From the NCBI GenBank assembly GCA_945283395.1, contig CALYQH010000035.1, forward strand, positions 1-9,014: 9,014 nt of DNA, in the 5' to 3' direction. The translations under genes and the position numbers were made by a program. This DNA comes from an uncultured Ventosimonas sp. (GTDB lineage: Bacteria > Pseudomonadota > Gammaproteobacteria > Pseudomonadales > Pseudomonadaceae). This document shows positions 1-7,099 of the stretch, piece by piece; the first letter of the stretch is position 1, and each line of letters starts with the position of its first letter. The notes below the pieces were generated by a model. The model ran no database searches and was not told where the DNA came from. It saw nothing but the letters and a program-made list of their open reading frames with translations.

Positions 1-45
1 GTGATGAAAAGCAAATGCATAGAAACATCAACTAAAATAATTTAA
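1..45 (+). other. Unresolved left edge, possible 3' end of a rightward gene
   Basis: Two forward frames are open from the window edge: frame 1 ends at TAA 43-45 and frame 3 ends at TAA 33-35. Either could be the last codons of a rightward gene that would use the terminator immediately to the right. The piece is too short to recognise a product or choose a frame. Confidence 0.2.
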
Positions 46-46
46 T

Positions 47-74
47 AAAAAGGGAAGCTTCGGCTTCCCTTTTT
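47..74. terminator. Bidirectional intrinsic terminator with TTCG loop
   Basis: A perfect 12-bp stem: five A and GGGAAGC (47-58), a TTCG tetraloop (59-62), then GCTTCCC and five T (63-74). The A-run on one side and T-run on the other make it a Rho-independent terminator on both strands. It lies 15 bp past the msbA stop codon, so it ends the leftward msbA transcript and would also stop any rightward transcript entering from the left edge. Confidence 0.9.
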
Positions 75-89
75 CATATAGCTATTGTG

Positions 90-1889
90 TTAATCGTGAT
101 GTTTATGTTCATCTTCCTTAAAGCCCATCGCATGAAGTTTTGCATAAGCTCCACCAAGAGCCAATAATTCTTCATGTGTACCTCTCTCTACAATTTGACC
201 ATTAGCCATCACTAAAATTAAATCGGCTTTCTCAATAGTGGATAATCTATGAGCTATCACTAATGTCGTTCTGCCTTCCATAACTCTATCTAATGCCGCT
301 TGAATATGTCGTTCTGACTCAGTATCTAAAGCTGATGTAGCTTCATCTAGTATCAACACAGGTGCATTTTTCAACAAAGCACGTGAAATGGACAAACGCT
401 GTCTTTGTCCACCTGATAACTTAATACCATTCTCCCCAATCAGTGTTTGATAACCTTCTGGCAAGTTTTCAATAAACTCATCTGCATAAGCTGCCTTGGT
501 AACCTCTTTTACCTGCTCTAAGGTGCTATTTGCTAAAGATCCATAGGCAATATTTTTAAATACTGTTGTATTAAACAACGACACTTGTTGGGTAACTAAC
601 GAAATATGCTTTCGCAAGTTAGCTAACTTATAATCATTGATGTCAATACCATCTAATAAAATATGCCCTTCTGCATACTGATAAAAGCGTGGGATCAAAT
701 TAGCTAACGTGGATTTTCCACTTCCTGAACGACCTACTAAAGCAATCATTTGGCCTGGTTCAATGGTAAAATTAATATTCTTTAAAACTTCTCTATTTGT
801 ACCAGGATAAGTGAAGGCTAAGTTTTTAATCTCTAACTTACCAATAGCTTGGTCTTTCTCAACAGTCCCATTATCCACTTCTGGTTCTTCATCCAACACT
901 TCAAAAATCGTCTCGGCGCCAGCTAACCCCTTTTGAATGTTAGAACTTACTTCAGAAAGTTGCCGGATTGGTTTAGGTAATAAACCTGCTGCGGTAATAT
1001 AAGCCACTAACTCACCAGCTGAAGCATCACCTCTTAACAATAAAACTAAAAACAATAATACTGCCATTGCTGAATAGATAACTAATTGCAATAAAGGCGT
1101 ATAAATAGCCCCAGTAGTTACCATCTTCATTTGTTTTTTCACACTATCATCAGTTACTTTTTGGAACCGAGCCGATTCATATGCCTCACCACCAAAGCTT
1201 CGCACTACGCGATAGTTTTGCACAGTCTCTGAAGCCACGTGCGTCATATCACCCATAGCTAGTTGAATTTTCTTAATTTGCTTACGAAACTTTCTACCCG
1301 CTATGCTCACCATCAACGCGATAAGTGGCAGTATGACTATCATAACTAGGGTTAATTTCCAATTCATATACAGCAAGTAACAAAACAAGAAAGTAATTGT
1401 TAAGCCTTCACGAAAAATCACCTTAATAGCATCTGTAGCAGCCCCTGTAACCATACCTACATTAAACAGAATCAGCGATACCATATGACCTGAGTTTCTA
1501 TCATCAAAATAGCGGCTAGGTAATACAAAATATCTATTAAATAGCTCCAACCTTAAATCTTGCACTAACCCCAAAGTAACACGAGCTAAATAATAACTAC
1601 CTAAAAAAGAACCTACCCCTTGCCATATCGCAATTAAAATCAAAAAAACGGGGACAGCATAAAGTAAATCTAACTTTTCAAAATAAGGGATATTATGAAA
1701 TAAACTAGTAGACTTACCACTTAATGCATCTACAAAGAACTGCAGTATATGAGCAAGCATAGGTTGTGAAGAAGCGAAGATTATATAGCCTAAAATGCTA
1801 ATAGAAAAAAAGCCTATATAAGGTTTCACATAAGTTAACAACCTAAAATAGAGTTTTAAACTGGAAACTTGTTGTTTAGAATTAGTCAT
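90..1889 (-). CDS. msbA: Lipid A export ABC transporter, permease/ATP-binding protein MsbA
   Basis: Inner-membrane homodimeric flippase that moves lipid A-core from the inner to the outer leaflet for lipopolysaccharide assembly. At 599 residues it is full length for the family (E. coli about 582, pseudomonads about 600). An N-terminal exporter membrane domain (about residues 15-325) has hydrophobic segments near 25-50, 75-100, 160-195 and 265-285. The ATPase domain follows: Walker A GRSGSGKST at 386-394, Q-loop in LVTQQVSLF near 431-439, signature LSGGQ at 491-495, Walker B VLILDEATS at 511-519 and switch histidine H547. The tail is His-rich (HKHHD). The start is supported by AGGA three bases before the ATG and an extended -10 promoter just upstream. 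It follows ubiD on the same strand after 78 bp and ends at a strong terminator. Another exporter of the same ABC family is possible, but length and overall sequence favour MsbA. Confidence 0.9.
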   Translation of the reverse strand: MTNSKQQVSSLKLYFRLLTYVKPYIGFFSISILGYIIFASSQPMLAHILQFFVDALSGKSTSLFHNIPYFEKLDLLYAVPVFLILIAIWQGVGSFLGSYYLARVTLGLVQDLRLELFNRYFVLPSRYFDDRNSGHMVSLILFNVGMVTGAATDAIKVIFREGLTITFLFCYLLYMNWKLTLVMIVILPLIALMVSIAGRKFRKQIKKIQLAMGDMTHVASETVQNYRVVRSFGGEAYESARFQKVTDDSVKKQMKMVTTGAIYTPLLQLVIYSAMAVLLFLVLLLRGDASAGELVAYITAAGLLPKPIRQLSEVSSNIQKGLAGAETIFEVLDEEPEVDNGTVEKDQAIGKLEIKNLAFTYPGTNREVLKNINFTIEPGQMIALVGRSGSGKSTLANLIPRFYQYAEGHILLDGIDINDYKLANLRKHISLVTQQVSLFNTTVFKNIAYGSLANSTLEQVKEVTKAAYADEFIENLPEGYQTLIGENGIKLSGGQRQRLSISRALLKNAPVLILDEATSALDTESERHIQAALDRVMEGRTTLVIAHRLSTIEKADLILVMANGQIVERGTHEELLALGGAYAKLHAMGFKEDEHKHHD

Positions 1890-1918
1890 CTGTCCTATTC
1901 TTTTTCACTTAAAATTTG

Positions 1919-1927
1919 ATTATAACA
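1919..1927 (-). promoter_or_regulatory. Extended -10 promoter for msbA
   Basis: On the minus strand TGT directly precedes a perfect TATAAT (1924 down to 1919), giving the extended -10 form TGnTATAAT. I see no good -35 hexamer at normal spacing, which is typical of extended -10 promoters. The predicted start near 1912 gives a leader of about 22 nt that includes the AGGA ribosome site. It lies in the 78-bp gap between ubiD and msbA, so msbA need not depend on read-through from rho-ubiD. Confidence 0.6.
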
Positions 1928-1967
1928 TGCACAAATTAAGGCACACCCATAAAACTAATAAGTCAGC

Positions 1968-3434
1968 TCAATCAATACCTAATTGTGGCCAAATCTCATC
2001 TATTTTTTTTACGATAGTAAGGTCTTTTCTAATCACCTTTCCCCACTCTCTATTGGTTTCACCAGGCCACTTATGGGTTGCATCTAATCCCATTTTGCTA
2101 CCTAAACCAGATATAGGAGATGCAAAATCCAAATAATCGATAGGCGTATTATCCATTAAAAGCGTATCTCTTTTAGGATCCATCCTAGTTGTAATGGCCC
2201 AAATTACGTCATTCCAATCACGAGCATTAATATCGTCATCTGTCACAATAACAAATTTGGTATACATAAATTGCCTAAGAAAACTCCATACCCCCATCAT
2301 GACCCTTTTAGCATGCCCAGGATATTGTTTTCTGATAGTAACCACCGCCATTCGATAGGAGCAACCTTCTGGAGGCAAATAAAAATCAACTATTTCAGGA
2401 AATTGTTTCTGCAAAATAGGAACAAATACATCATTTAGCGCTAAACCAAGAATAGCAGGCTCATCTGGTGGCCGACCTGTGTAGGTACTATGATAAATAG
2501 GATTTTCTCTATGCGTGATACGTTCTATAGTAAACACAGGGAACTTATCTACTTCGTTATAGTAACCTGTGTGATCTCCGAAAGGCCCTTCATCAGCCAT
2601 TTCATTGGGATGGATTACCCCTTCTAACACAAACTCAGCACTAGCTGGTACTTGTAAATCATTACCAAGGCACTTAACTAGCTCCGTTTTTTGCCCTCTT
2701 AATAAACCAGCAAATGCATATTCAGATAATGCATCAGGGACAGGAGTTACTGCACCTATAATGGTAGCAGGGTCACAGCCTAAAACCACCGAAATAGGAA
2801 ATGGCCTATCTGGGTATTTTTGCCGCCATTCTTGATAATCTAACGCTCCTCCTCTATGGCTTAGCCAACGCATAATTACCTTATTACGTCCTATTACTTG
2901 TTGCCTATAGATACCTAGATTTTGTCTATCCTTAGACAGGCCCTTAGTAACCACAATTCCCCAAGTAATCAGTGGCCCAGCGTCATCCGGCCAACATTTC
3001 TGCACAGGAATTTCGCTTAAATCTACCGCCTCACCTTCTTTAATTACTGCATGACAAGGGCCTTCTTTACGCACTTTTGGTGACATATTTAATACTTGTT
3101 TAAATAAAGGTAGTTTTTGCCAGGTATCCTTTAAGCTTTTGGGCGGTTCAGGCTCTTTAAGAAAAGCAAGGAGTTTCCCTATATCTTTTAGTGCTGCTAA
3201 ACTATCAGTCCCCATACCCAAAGCAACGCGGCGTGGGGTGCCAAATAAGTTGGCTAATACCGGCGTAGAAAAGCCAGTTGGATTCTCAAATAGTAAGGCT
3301 GGCCCTTGTTTTCTAAGCGTTCTATCACATACCTCAGTCATTTCTAAATGAGGTGAAACTGCTGCAGTAATTCGCTTGAGTTCCCCTTGCTGTTCTAAAA
3401 GCTGAATAAAACTTCTCAAGTCGGCATATTGCAT
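1968..3434 (-). CDS. ubiD: 4-hydroxy-3-polyprenylbenzoate decarboxylase UbiD
   Basis: Prenylated-FMN-dependent decarboxylase that removes the ring carboxylate from 3-polyprenyl-4-hydroxybenzoate in ubiquinone synthesis. It needs the flavin prenyltransferase UbiX, which is not in this window. At 488 residues it is full length (E. coli 497). Visible family blocks are the N-terminal [20 protein letters not shown] region, the cofactor/metal-binding NLGIYR (172-177) and SHRGG (192-196), and [12 protein letters not shown] (281-292), whose acidic residue E282 belongs to the catalytic set. [13 protein letters not shown] follows at 318-330. The start fits the family N-terminus, with AAGAGG (3445-3450) 10 nt upstream. 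It sits 35 bp after rho with no terminator between, so the two are probably co-transcribed; I recall rho and ubiD as close neighbours in pseudomonads. Confidence 0.95.
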   Translation of the reverse strand: MQYADLRSFIQLLEQQGELKRITAAVSPHLEMTEVCDRTLRKQGPALLFENPTGFSTPVLANLFGTPRRVALGMGTDSLAALKDIGKLLAFLKEPEPPKSLKDTWQKLPLFKQVLNMSPKVRKEGPCHAVIKEGEAVDLSEIPVQKCWPDDAGPLITWGIVVTKGLSKDRQNLGIYRQQVIGRNKVIMRWLSHRGGALDYQEWRQKYPDRPFPISVVLGCDPATIIGAVTPVPDALSEYAFAGLLRGQKTELVKCLGNDLQVPASAEFVLEGVIHPNEMADEGPFGDHTGYYNEVDKFPVFTIERITHRENPIYHSTYTGRPPDEPAILGLALNDVFVPILQKQFPEIVDFYLPPEGCSYRMAVVTIRKQYPGHAKRVMMGVWSFLRQFMYTKFVIVTDDDINARDWNDVIWAITTRMDPKRDTLLMDNTPIDYLDFASPISGLGSKMGLDATHKWPGETNREWGKVIRKDLTIVKKIDEIWPQLGID

Positions 3435-3469
3435 AACTAAAACGCCTCTTTATAGCGATCTATGAACAA

Positions 3470-4729
3470 CTACTTTCTTTTCATAGATTGGAAAAACTCA
3501 TCATTAGTCTTAGTATCCTTTAATTTATCTAATAAGAATTCAATTGCTGCAATTTCTTCCATAGGATGGAGAATTCGCCGCAAAATCCACATTCTTTGTA
3601 ATTCTTCTTCAGTAGTTAATAACTCTTCACGACGAGTACCTGAGCGATTAATATTGATAGCAGGGAAAACACGCTTCTCTGAAATTTTACGATCAAGCTG
3701 TAACTCCATGTTACCAGTACCTTTAAACTCTTCATAGATAACTTCATCCATTTTAGAGCCGGTTTCCACTAGCGCTGTTGCTAAAATGGTTAAACTACCA
3801 CCCTCTTCAATATTACGGGCAGCACCAAAGAAGCGTTTAGGTTTCTCCAACGCATGGGCATCCACACCACCTGTTAATACTTTTCCAGAACTAGGGATGA
3901 CAGTATTGTAGGCCCGTGCTAACCTAGTAATAGAATCCAATAAAATAACTACATCTTTTTTATGCTCTACCAGTCTTTTGGCTTTTTCAATGACCATCTC
4001 AGCAACTTGCACATGACGCACAGGAGGCTCATCAAAGGTAGAAGCCACCACTTCGCCTCTAACAGTGCGTTGCATCTCCGTTACCTCCTCGGGACGCTCA
4101 TCTATCAATAACACTATTAAGTGACATTCAGGATTATTACGGGTAATATTACTAGCTATATTTTGTAGCATAAGAGTTTTACCCGCCTTAGGAGGTGCTA
4201 CTATTAGCCCCCGCTGGCCATTACCTATGGGGGCACAGAGGTCTATAACCCGCCCTGTTAAATCCTCGGTAGAACCATTGCCTACTTCCATTACTAATCT
4301 TTGATCTGGAAATAAAGGGGTTAAATTTTCAAATAAAATTTTATTTTTTGCATTTTCAGGCTGATCAAAATTGATAGTATCAACTTTTAATAGTGCAAAA
4401 TAACGTTCACCCTCTTTTGGAGGTCTAATTTTACCGAAAATAGTATCACCCGTACGTAAATTGAAGCGGCGTATTTGACTAGGTGAAACATAAATATCAT
4501 CAGGGCCTGCTAAATAAGACGAATCGGCCGAACGTAGGAAACCAAATCCATCTGGCAATATCTCTAGGACTCCATCACCTGATATTTCTTCACCACTTTT
4601 AGCATGGCGTTTTAATAATGAAAAAATAATGTCTTGCTTACGGGAACGAGCCATATTTTCAAGGCCCATTTGCTCAGCAATTACCAATAATTCTGCAATA
4701 GGTTTTTGTTTAAGTTCTGTAAGATTCAT
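3470..4729 (-). CDS. rho: Transcription termination factor Rho
   Basis: Hexameric RNA-dependent ATPase/translocase that binds C-rich unstructured RNA and terminates transcription. At 419 residues it has exactly the E. coli length and matches it closely from the first residues (MNLTELK). Domains in order: N-terminal helical bundle (1-47); OB-fold primary RNA site (about 48-130) with [13 protein letters not shown] at 61-73; RecA-like motor with Walker A APPKAGKT (178-185), Walker [11 protein letters not shown] (260-269), Q-loop KVLTGGVD (283-290), R-loop ETGSKMDE (322-329) and the arginine finger in NRSGTRRE (R366). No key residue is missing. There is no recognisable Shine-Dalgarno sequence before the ATG; the 37 nt upstream are pyrimidine-rich. 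It is the first gene of a leftward unit with ubiD. Across the upstream gap the neighbour is a divergent helicase, not trxA. Confidence 0.98.
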   Translation of the reverse strand: MNLTELKQKPIAELLVIAEQMGLENMARSRKQDIIFSLLKRHAKSGEEISGDGVLEILPDGFGFLRSADSSYLAGPDDIYVSPSQIRRFNLRTGDTIFGKIRPPKEGERYFALLKVDTINFDQPENAKNKILFENLTPLFPDQRLVMEVGNGSTEDLTGRVIDLCAPIGNGQRGLIVAPPKAGKTLMLQNIASNITRNNPECHLIVLLIDERPEEVTEMQRTVRGEVVASTFDEPPVRHVQVAEMVIEKAKRLVEHKKDVVILLDSITRLARAYNTVIPSSGKVLTGGVDAHALEKPKRFFGAARNIEEGGSLTILATALVETGSKMDEVIYEEFKGTGNMELQLDRKISEKRVFPAININRSGTRREELLTTEEELQRMWILRRILHPMEEIAAIEFLLDKLKDTKTNDEFFQSMKRK

Positions 4730-4786
4730 AAGAATGAAAACTGAGGTTTAAGATGGAAAGATAGATGTTTTCATGAGGTTGAAAAC
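4730..4786 (-). promoter_or_regulatory. rho leader: hairpin followed by rut-like pyrimidine tract
   Basis: Read on the minus strand, a hairpin with a 7-bp stem (GTTTTCA/TGAAAAC, 6-nt loop; 4786 to 4767) precedes 37 nt up to the rho ATG (4766 to 4730). Those 37 nt contain only one G, about ten C and many TC or CC steps, with no Shine-Dalgarno sequence. C-rich, G-poor, weakly structured RNA is what Rho's primary site prefers, and E. coli rho is known to be autoregulated through its leader. Autoregulation here is inferred from composition and position. Confidence 0.4.
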
Positions 4787-4806
4787 GGTTCTTAATAAAT
4801 AGCTAT

Positions 4807-4833
4807 ATTATAAGTTTAATAAGCTTTAGACAA
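4807..4833 (-). promoter_or_regulatory. Candidate sigma-70 promoter for rho
   Basis: On the minus strand a perfect TATAAT (4812 to 4807) lies downstream of TTGTCT (4833 to 4828, four of six matches to TTGACA) with a short 15-bp spacer. TTTTGT at 17-bp spacing is an alternative -35. Initiation near 4800 would give a leader of about 70 nt. The surrounding sequence is very A+T-rich, so chance matches to the -10 are expected. Confidence 0.4.
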
Positions 4834-4940
4834 AATTCTTTTTAAGTATAAATTATTATCATTTTTATGTCTAGTTAAATTTAATGCTATGGTCTGTTAT
4901 GACCATTTTTATTTGTTGTAAATAAGTTAGTTAATTGCGA

Positions 4941-4977
4941 GGGCGCAGATCTTTTATTTTTTTTATGATCTGCGCCC
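4941..4977. repeat. Perfect 11-bp G+C-rich inverted repeat with T-rich loop
   Basis: GGGCGCAGATC (4941-4951) is matched exactly by GATCTGCGCCC (4967-4977) around a 15-nt loop made only of T and A. It is by far the most G+C-rich spot in the gap between rho and the helicase. Neither flank carries a T-run in the direction of transcription (CCAAAAATTT on the right, TCGCAATTAA on the minus side), so it is not a standard terminator. It could be a dispersed palindromic element, a transposon remnant, a protein-binding site or an RNA structure; the sequence does not decide. Confidence 0.6.
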
Positions 4978-5225
4978 CAAAAATTTAATCACTCTGTTGT
5001 TAATTGGTAGTTGGCTATTTATTTTATTATGCAACAACCTATCTTTTTATAGTGTTATATTATTTTTATTTTACTCGTATTAACTTCTTTTTTTATTGTT
5101 ATTTACCAAAGTCTTTATATATTATTTTTCATAATACAAAGCATATTTTGTACCAAAAAATATATTTATATATTTTTCATAGCATTATAGTATCCCATTA
5201 GTTATTGATTAGCTTTCTCTCTACT
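4978..5225. other. Very A+T-rich spacer with no supported gene
   Basis: About 250 bp dominated by T-runs and TATAT tracts. A 65-codon forward frame is open at 5004-5201, but its product is almost all Y, F, I and L from T-rich codons and has no convincing ribosome site, so I do not call it. A degenerate duplication at about 5104-5198 is listed separately. I see no recognisable remains of trxA, the gene I would expect next to rho in a pseudomonad. Confidence 0.6.
5104..5198. repeat. Degenerate tandem duplication, unit about 47 bp
   Basis: TACCAAA followed by TTTATATATT and TTTTTCATA occurs at 5104-5133 and again at 5151-5181, offset by 47 bp. The copies differ by a three-base insertion and a diverged A/T stretch after TACCAAA. 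Both are followed by an AGCAT segment. The low complexity of the region means part of the similarity may be chance. Confidence 0.3.
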
Positions 5226-5262
5226 AAGTGTTACCTTTTTACCCGACAAAGTGTTACCTTTT
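5226..5262. repeat. Two 14-bp direct repeats at 23-bp spacing, possible IS21-type end remnant
   Basis: AAGTGTTACCTTTT occurs exactly at 5226-5239 and 5249-5262, separated by TACCCGACA. Tandem GTGTNACC..TTTT units at 20-25 bp spacing, with a CCCGAC block between, recall the multiple terminal repeats that bind the transposase of IS21-family (istAB) insertion sequences. That comparison is from memory. No transposase gene and no second end are present, so at most this is a solo end left by deletion. A pair of regulator sites about two helical turns apart is the alternative. Confidence 0.5.
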
Positions 5263-5263
5263 A

Positions 5264-5292
5264 TTAACAACATTATTTTTTTATACTATTAC
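5264..5292 (+). promoter_or_regulatory. Candidate promoter for the helicase gene
   Basis: TTAACA (5264-5269, five of six matches to TTGACA) and TATTAC (5287-5292, four of six to TATAAT) are 17 bp apart. Transcription would begin near 5299, about 40 nt before the preferred helicase start. TATACT at 5282-5287 is a better -10 but has no -35 at proper spacing. The -35 begins two bases after the second 14-bp repeat. The A+T-richness makes this tentative. Confidence 0.25.
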
Positions 5293-5338
5293 TAATAACC
5301 CATCTTTTAATATTTATCTTTTATGCATGAGCTGGCTA

Positions 5339-6661
5339 ATGTTTAATCAATTTAATCTCAATGAGCGTCTCCAAAAAGCACTAAATAAGCGCTCTTATGA
5401 CCAACCAACCGAAGTTCAAAAACTTACCATTCCTGCTGCTATTAATGGCCATGATCTGTTCGTAACCGCTCCCACAGGCACTGGCAAAACAGCCGCTTTT
5501 TTACTACCACTGATTCATAATCTTCTTACAATAGGCCATCCTGGCCGTGGTTTACAAGCACTTATTATCTTACCTACGAGAGAGTTAGCTCACCAGATAT
5601 ACCAAGAACTTGAACAATTTAATAGCTATACTTTTTTTGAAGCCTGCCTAATAACAGGCGGCGAAGAACTCAAACAGCAAGCTGCCCGAATAAGAAAAAA
5701 TCCTGACATTATAGTAGGTACACCTGGCCGCTTAGTTGAGCATTTAAAAGCCCATCAGATATCTTTAGTACAGTTAAGATTGGTTATTTTAGATGAAGTG
5801 GACCGTATGTTAGATATGGGCTTTGGAGATGATGTTAAATTGTTATTAAATACTCCTAGCAACAAGCAAACATTACTTTTCTCAGCAACTGCAGGTGATG
5901 AAAAGTTACAACAACTGGCAAAAAGTTTATTAATTGACCCAATAGAAATACATCTAAATGATCATAACCAACCTAATAAAAATATCTTACAACAATGTAT
6001 AGCTGTAGATAACCCTAATCATAAAACAAAACTTATTCAATGGTTAGTTACTCATGAGGTCTATAAACAAGCTATTATTTTCACTAATACCAAGGCTCAG
6101 GCTGAATTATTAAGCTTACTTTTTACTAAACATAAAATTAAACATGTGGTGTTGCACAGCGATAAATTAGCTGAGGAGCGGAAACAAACGATGCAACGGC
6201 TAAAACATCAACAGATAAATATACTTATTGCTACTGACCTAGTGGCACGTGGTTTAGATATAAAAAATGTTGATCTAGTGATTAACTACAATTTACCTAA
6301 CAATATCGAAGAGTATATTCACCGTATAGGGAGGACAGGACGTATGAATAATAGCGGACTAGCTATCTCGCTTATTGATTGCATTGATCGAAGAAAATTA
6401 ACAAGCTTTGAACAAGAATTGAAATATCCACTCACCAAACGAGTAATAAGTCATTTAGCGGGAAAATTTCGCAAATCATCCACCCCAGCTAACAAACGAA
6501 CCACTAAAACTATTGATAAAGGTACTAAAAGTTCTACTAAACAACATACTAAAAAATCAATTCAAACTGCTAAAAACTCAGTAGCGTTAGTAAGTGCTGA
6601 TGGATTTGCCCCTCTTAAAAGAAAAAAAGTTGTTTCTAGTCATAAATCTACTACAAATTGA
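5339..6661 (+). CDS. DEAD-box ATP-dependent RNA helicase (motif II reads DEVD)
   Basis: Cytoplasmic RNA helicase of the RhlE/SrmB-like group, 440 residues from the chosen start. In order: Q-motif with PTEVQ, motif I APTGTGKT (44-51), Ia PTREL (79-83), Ib TPGR (128-131), motif II DEVD (152-155) where most relatives have DEAD, III SAT (182-184), V ATDLVARGLD (298-307), and VI HRIGRTGR (328-335). The tail of about 60 residues is rich in Lys, Thr and Ser, probably disordered and RNA-binding, and has a DGFAPLKRKK block near its end. The frame is open back to GTG 5228, but those 37 extra residues are hydrophobic, encoded by the repeat-bearing spacer and unlike the family. MFNQFNLNERLQKAL fits the usual N-terminus. 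ATG 5327 is a possible alternative. The ribosome site is weak (GAG at 5329-5331). The substrate cannot be told, so no symbol is given. Confidence 0.9.
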   Translation: MFNQFNLNERLQKALNKRSYDQPTEVQKLTIPAAINGHDLFVTAPTGTGKTAAFLLPLIHNLLTIGHPGRGLQALIILPTRELAHQIYQELEQFNSYTFFEACLITGGEELKQQAARIRKNPDIIVGTPGRLVEHLKAHQISLVQLRLVILDEVDRMLDMGFGDDVKLLLNTPSNKQTLLFSATAGDEKLQQLAKSLLIDPIEIHLNDHNQPNKNILQQCIAVDNPNHKTKLIQWLVTHEVYKQAIIFTNTKAQAELLSLLFTKHKIKHVVLHSDKLAEERKQTMQRLKHQQINILIATDLVARGLDIKNVDLVINYNLPNNIEEYIHRIGRTGRMNNSGLAISLIDCIDRRKLTSFEQELKYPLTKRVISHLAGKFRKSSTPANKRTTKTIDKGTKSSTKQHTKKSIQTAKNSVALVSADGFAPLKRKKVVSSHKSTTN

Positions 6662-6726
6662 CTACCTAATTAAGCTACACTAGCCGAAAATATATAAGCA
6701 ACCTAAGAAAGAATAGAGGTATAACT

Positions 6727-7050
6727 GTGGATATTATAGAAACCATTAAAGAGCAAATAGCTAGTAATCCTATCTTACTCTATATGAAAGGCTCTCCTAA
6801 TGCTCCTCAATGTGGTTTTTCAGCAAGAGCCGCCCAAGTACTTATTAGCTGTGGTGAAAAATTTGCCTATGTAGATATTTTACAACATCCAGAAATTCGT
6901 GCCGCATTACCCAAATATGCTAATTGGCCAACGTTTCCTCAACTTTGGGTCAATGGTGAACTAATAGGTGGTAGTGATATCATTTTAGAAATGTATGAAA
7001 AAGAAGAACTACAACCTATTATCAAAGCCGCAGCAAATAAAGAAGCTTAG
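6727..7050 (+). CDS. grxD: Monothiol glutaredoxin Grx4/GrxD
   Basis: Monothiol CGFS glutaredoxin that, with glutathione, binds and passes on [2Fe-2S] clusters in the cytoplasm and usually partners BolA-family proteins. At 107 residues it is close to family length (E. coli 115), with a slightly shorter acidic tail. The active site CGFS is at 29-32, preceded by the conserved lysine in LLYMKGSP (K21). The glutathione-binding region PKYANWPTFPQLWVNGE and GGSD lie between about 62 and 84. The start is GTG: AGAGG (6715-6719) lies 7 nt upstream, the N-terminus aligns with relatives, and the next Met is already inside the first strand of the fold. It follows the helicase by 65 bp; TATAAG at 6693-6698 is a weak candidate -10. 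It ends just before a bidirectional terminator. Confidence 0.95.
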   Translation: MDIIETIKEQIASNPILLYMKGSPNAPQCGFSARAAQVLISCGEKFAYVDILQHPEIRAALPKYANWPTFPQLWVNGELIGGSDIILEMYEKEELQPIIKAAANKEA

Positions 7051-7055
7051 CTTAG

Positions 7056-7083
7056 AAAAGGGGTGTACTAATACATCCCTTTT
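7056..7083. terminator. Bidirectional terminator between grxD and the exporter gene
   Basis: A 12-bp stem, AAAAGGGGTGTA (7056-7067) with TACATCCCTTTT (7072-7083), closed by a CTAA loop and containing one G-T wobble. It has the same A-run, GGG, CCC, T-run design as the terminator at 47-74. It serves the convergent genes grxD (stop at 7050) and the LysE-type exporter (stop at 7100). Confidence 0.85.
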
Positions 7084-7099
7084 GTACTGTTAAACTCTG

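Noticed and set aside
1927..3737. Several forward frames of 69-91 codons opposite ubiD and rho
   Set aside because: They are antisense shadows of well-supported genes and show no recognisable domain.
4941..4977. Rho-independent terminator
   Set aside because: The stem is strong, but neither strand has a T-run directly after it; the T-run is in the loop. No gene ends nearby.
5004..5201. A 65-codon forward frame in the A+T-rich gap
   Set aside because: Its composition is almost entirely Y, F, I and L from T-rich sequence, with no convincing ribosome site and no motif. Such frames arise by chance in this composition.
5228..5338. A 37-residue N-terminal extension of the helicase from GTG 5228
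   Set aside because: The GTG lies inside the first 14-bp repeat. The extension is hydrophobic, T-rich spacer sequence unlike any DEAD-box N-terminus, and the family start is matched at 5339.
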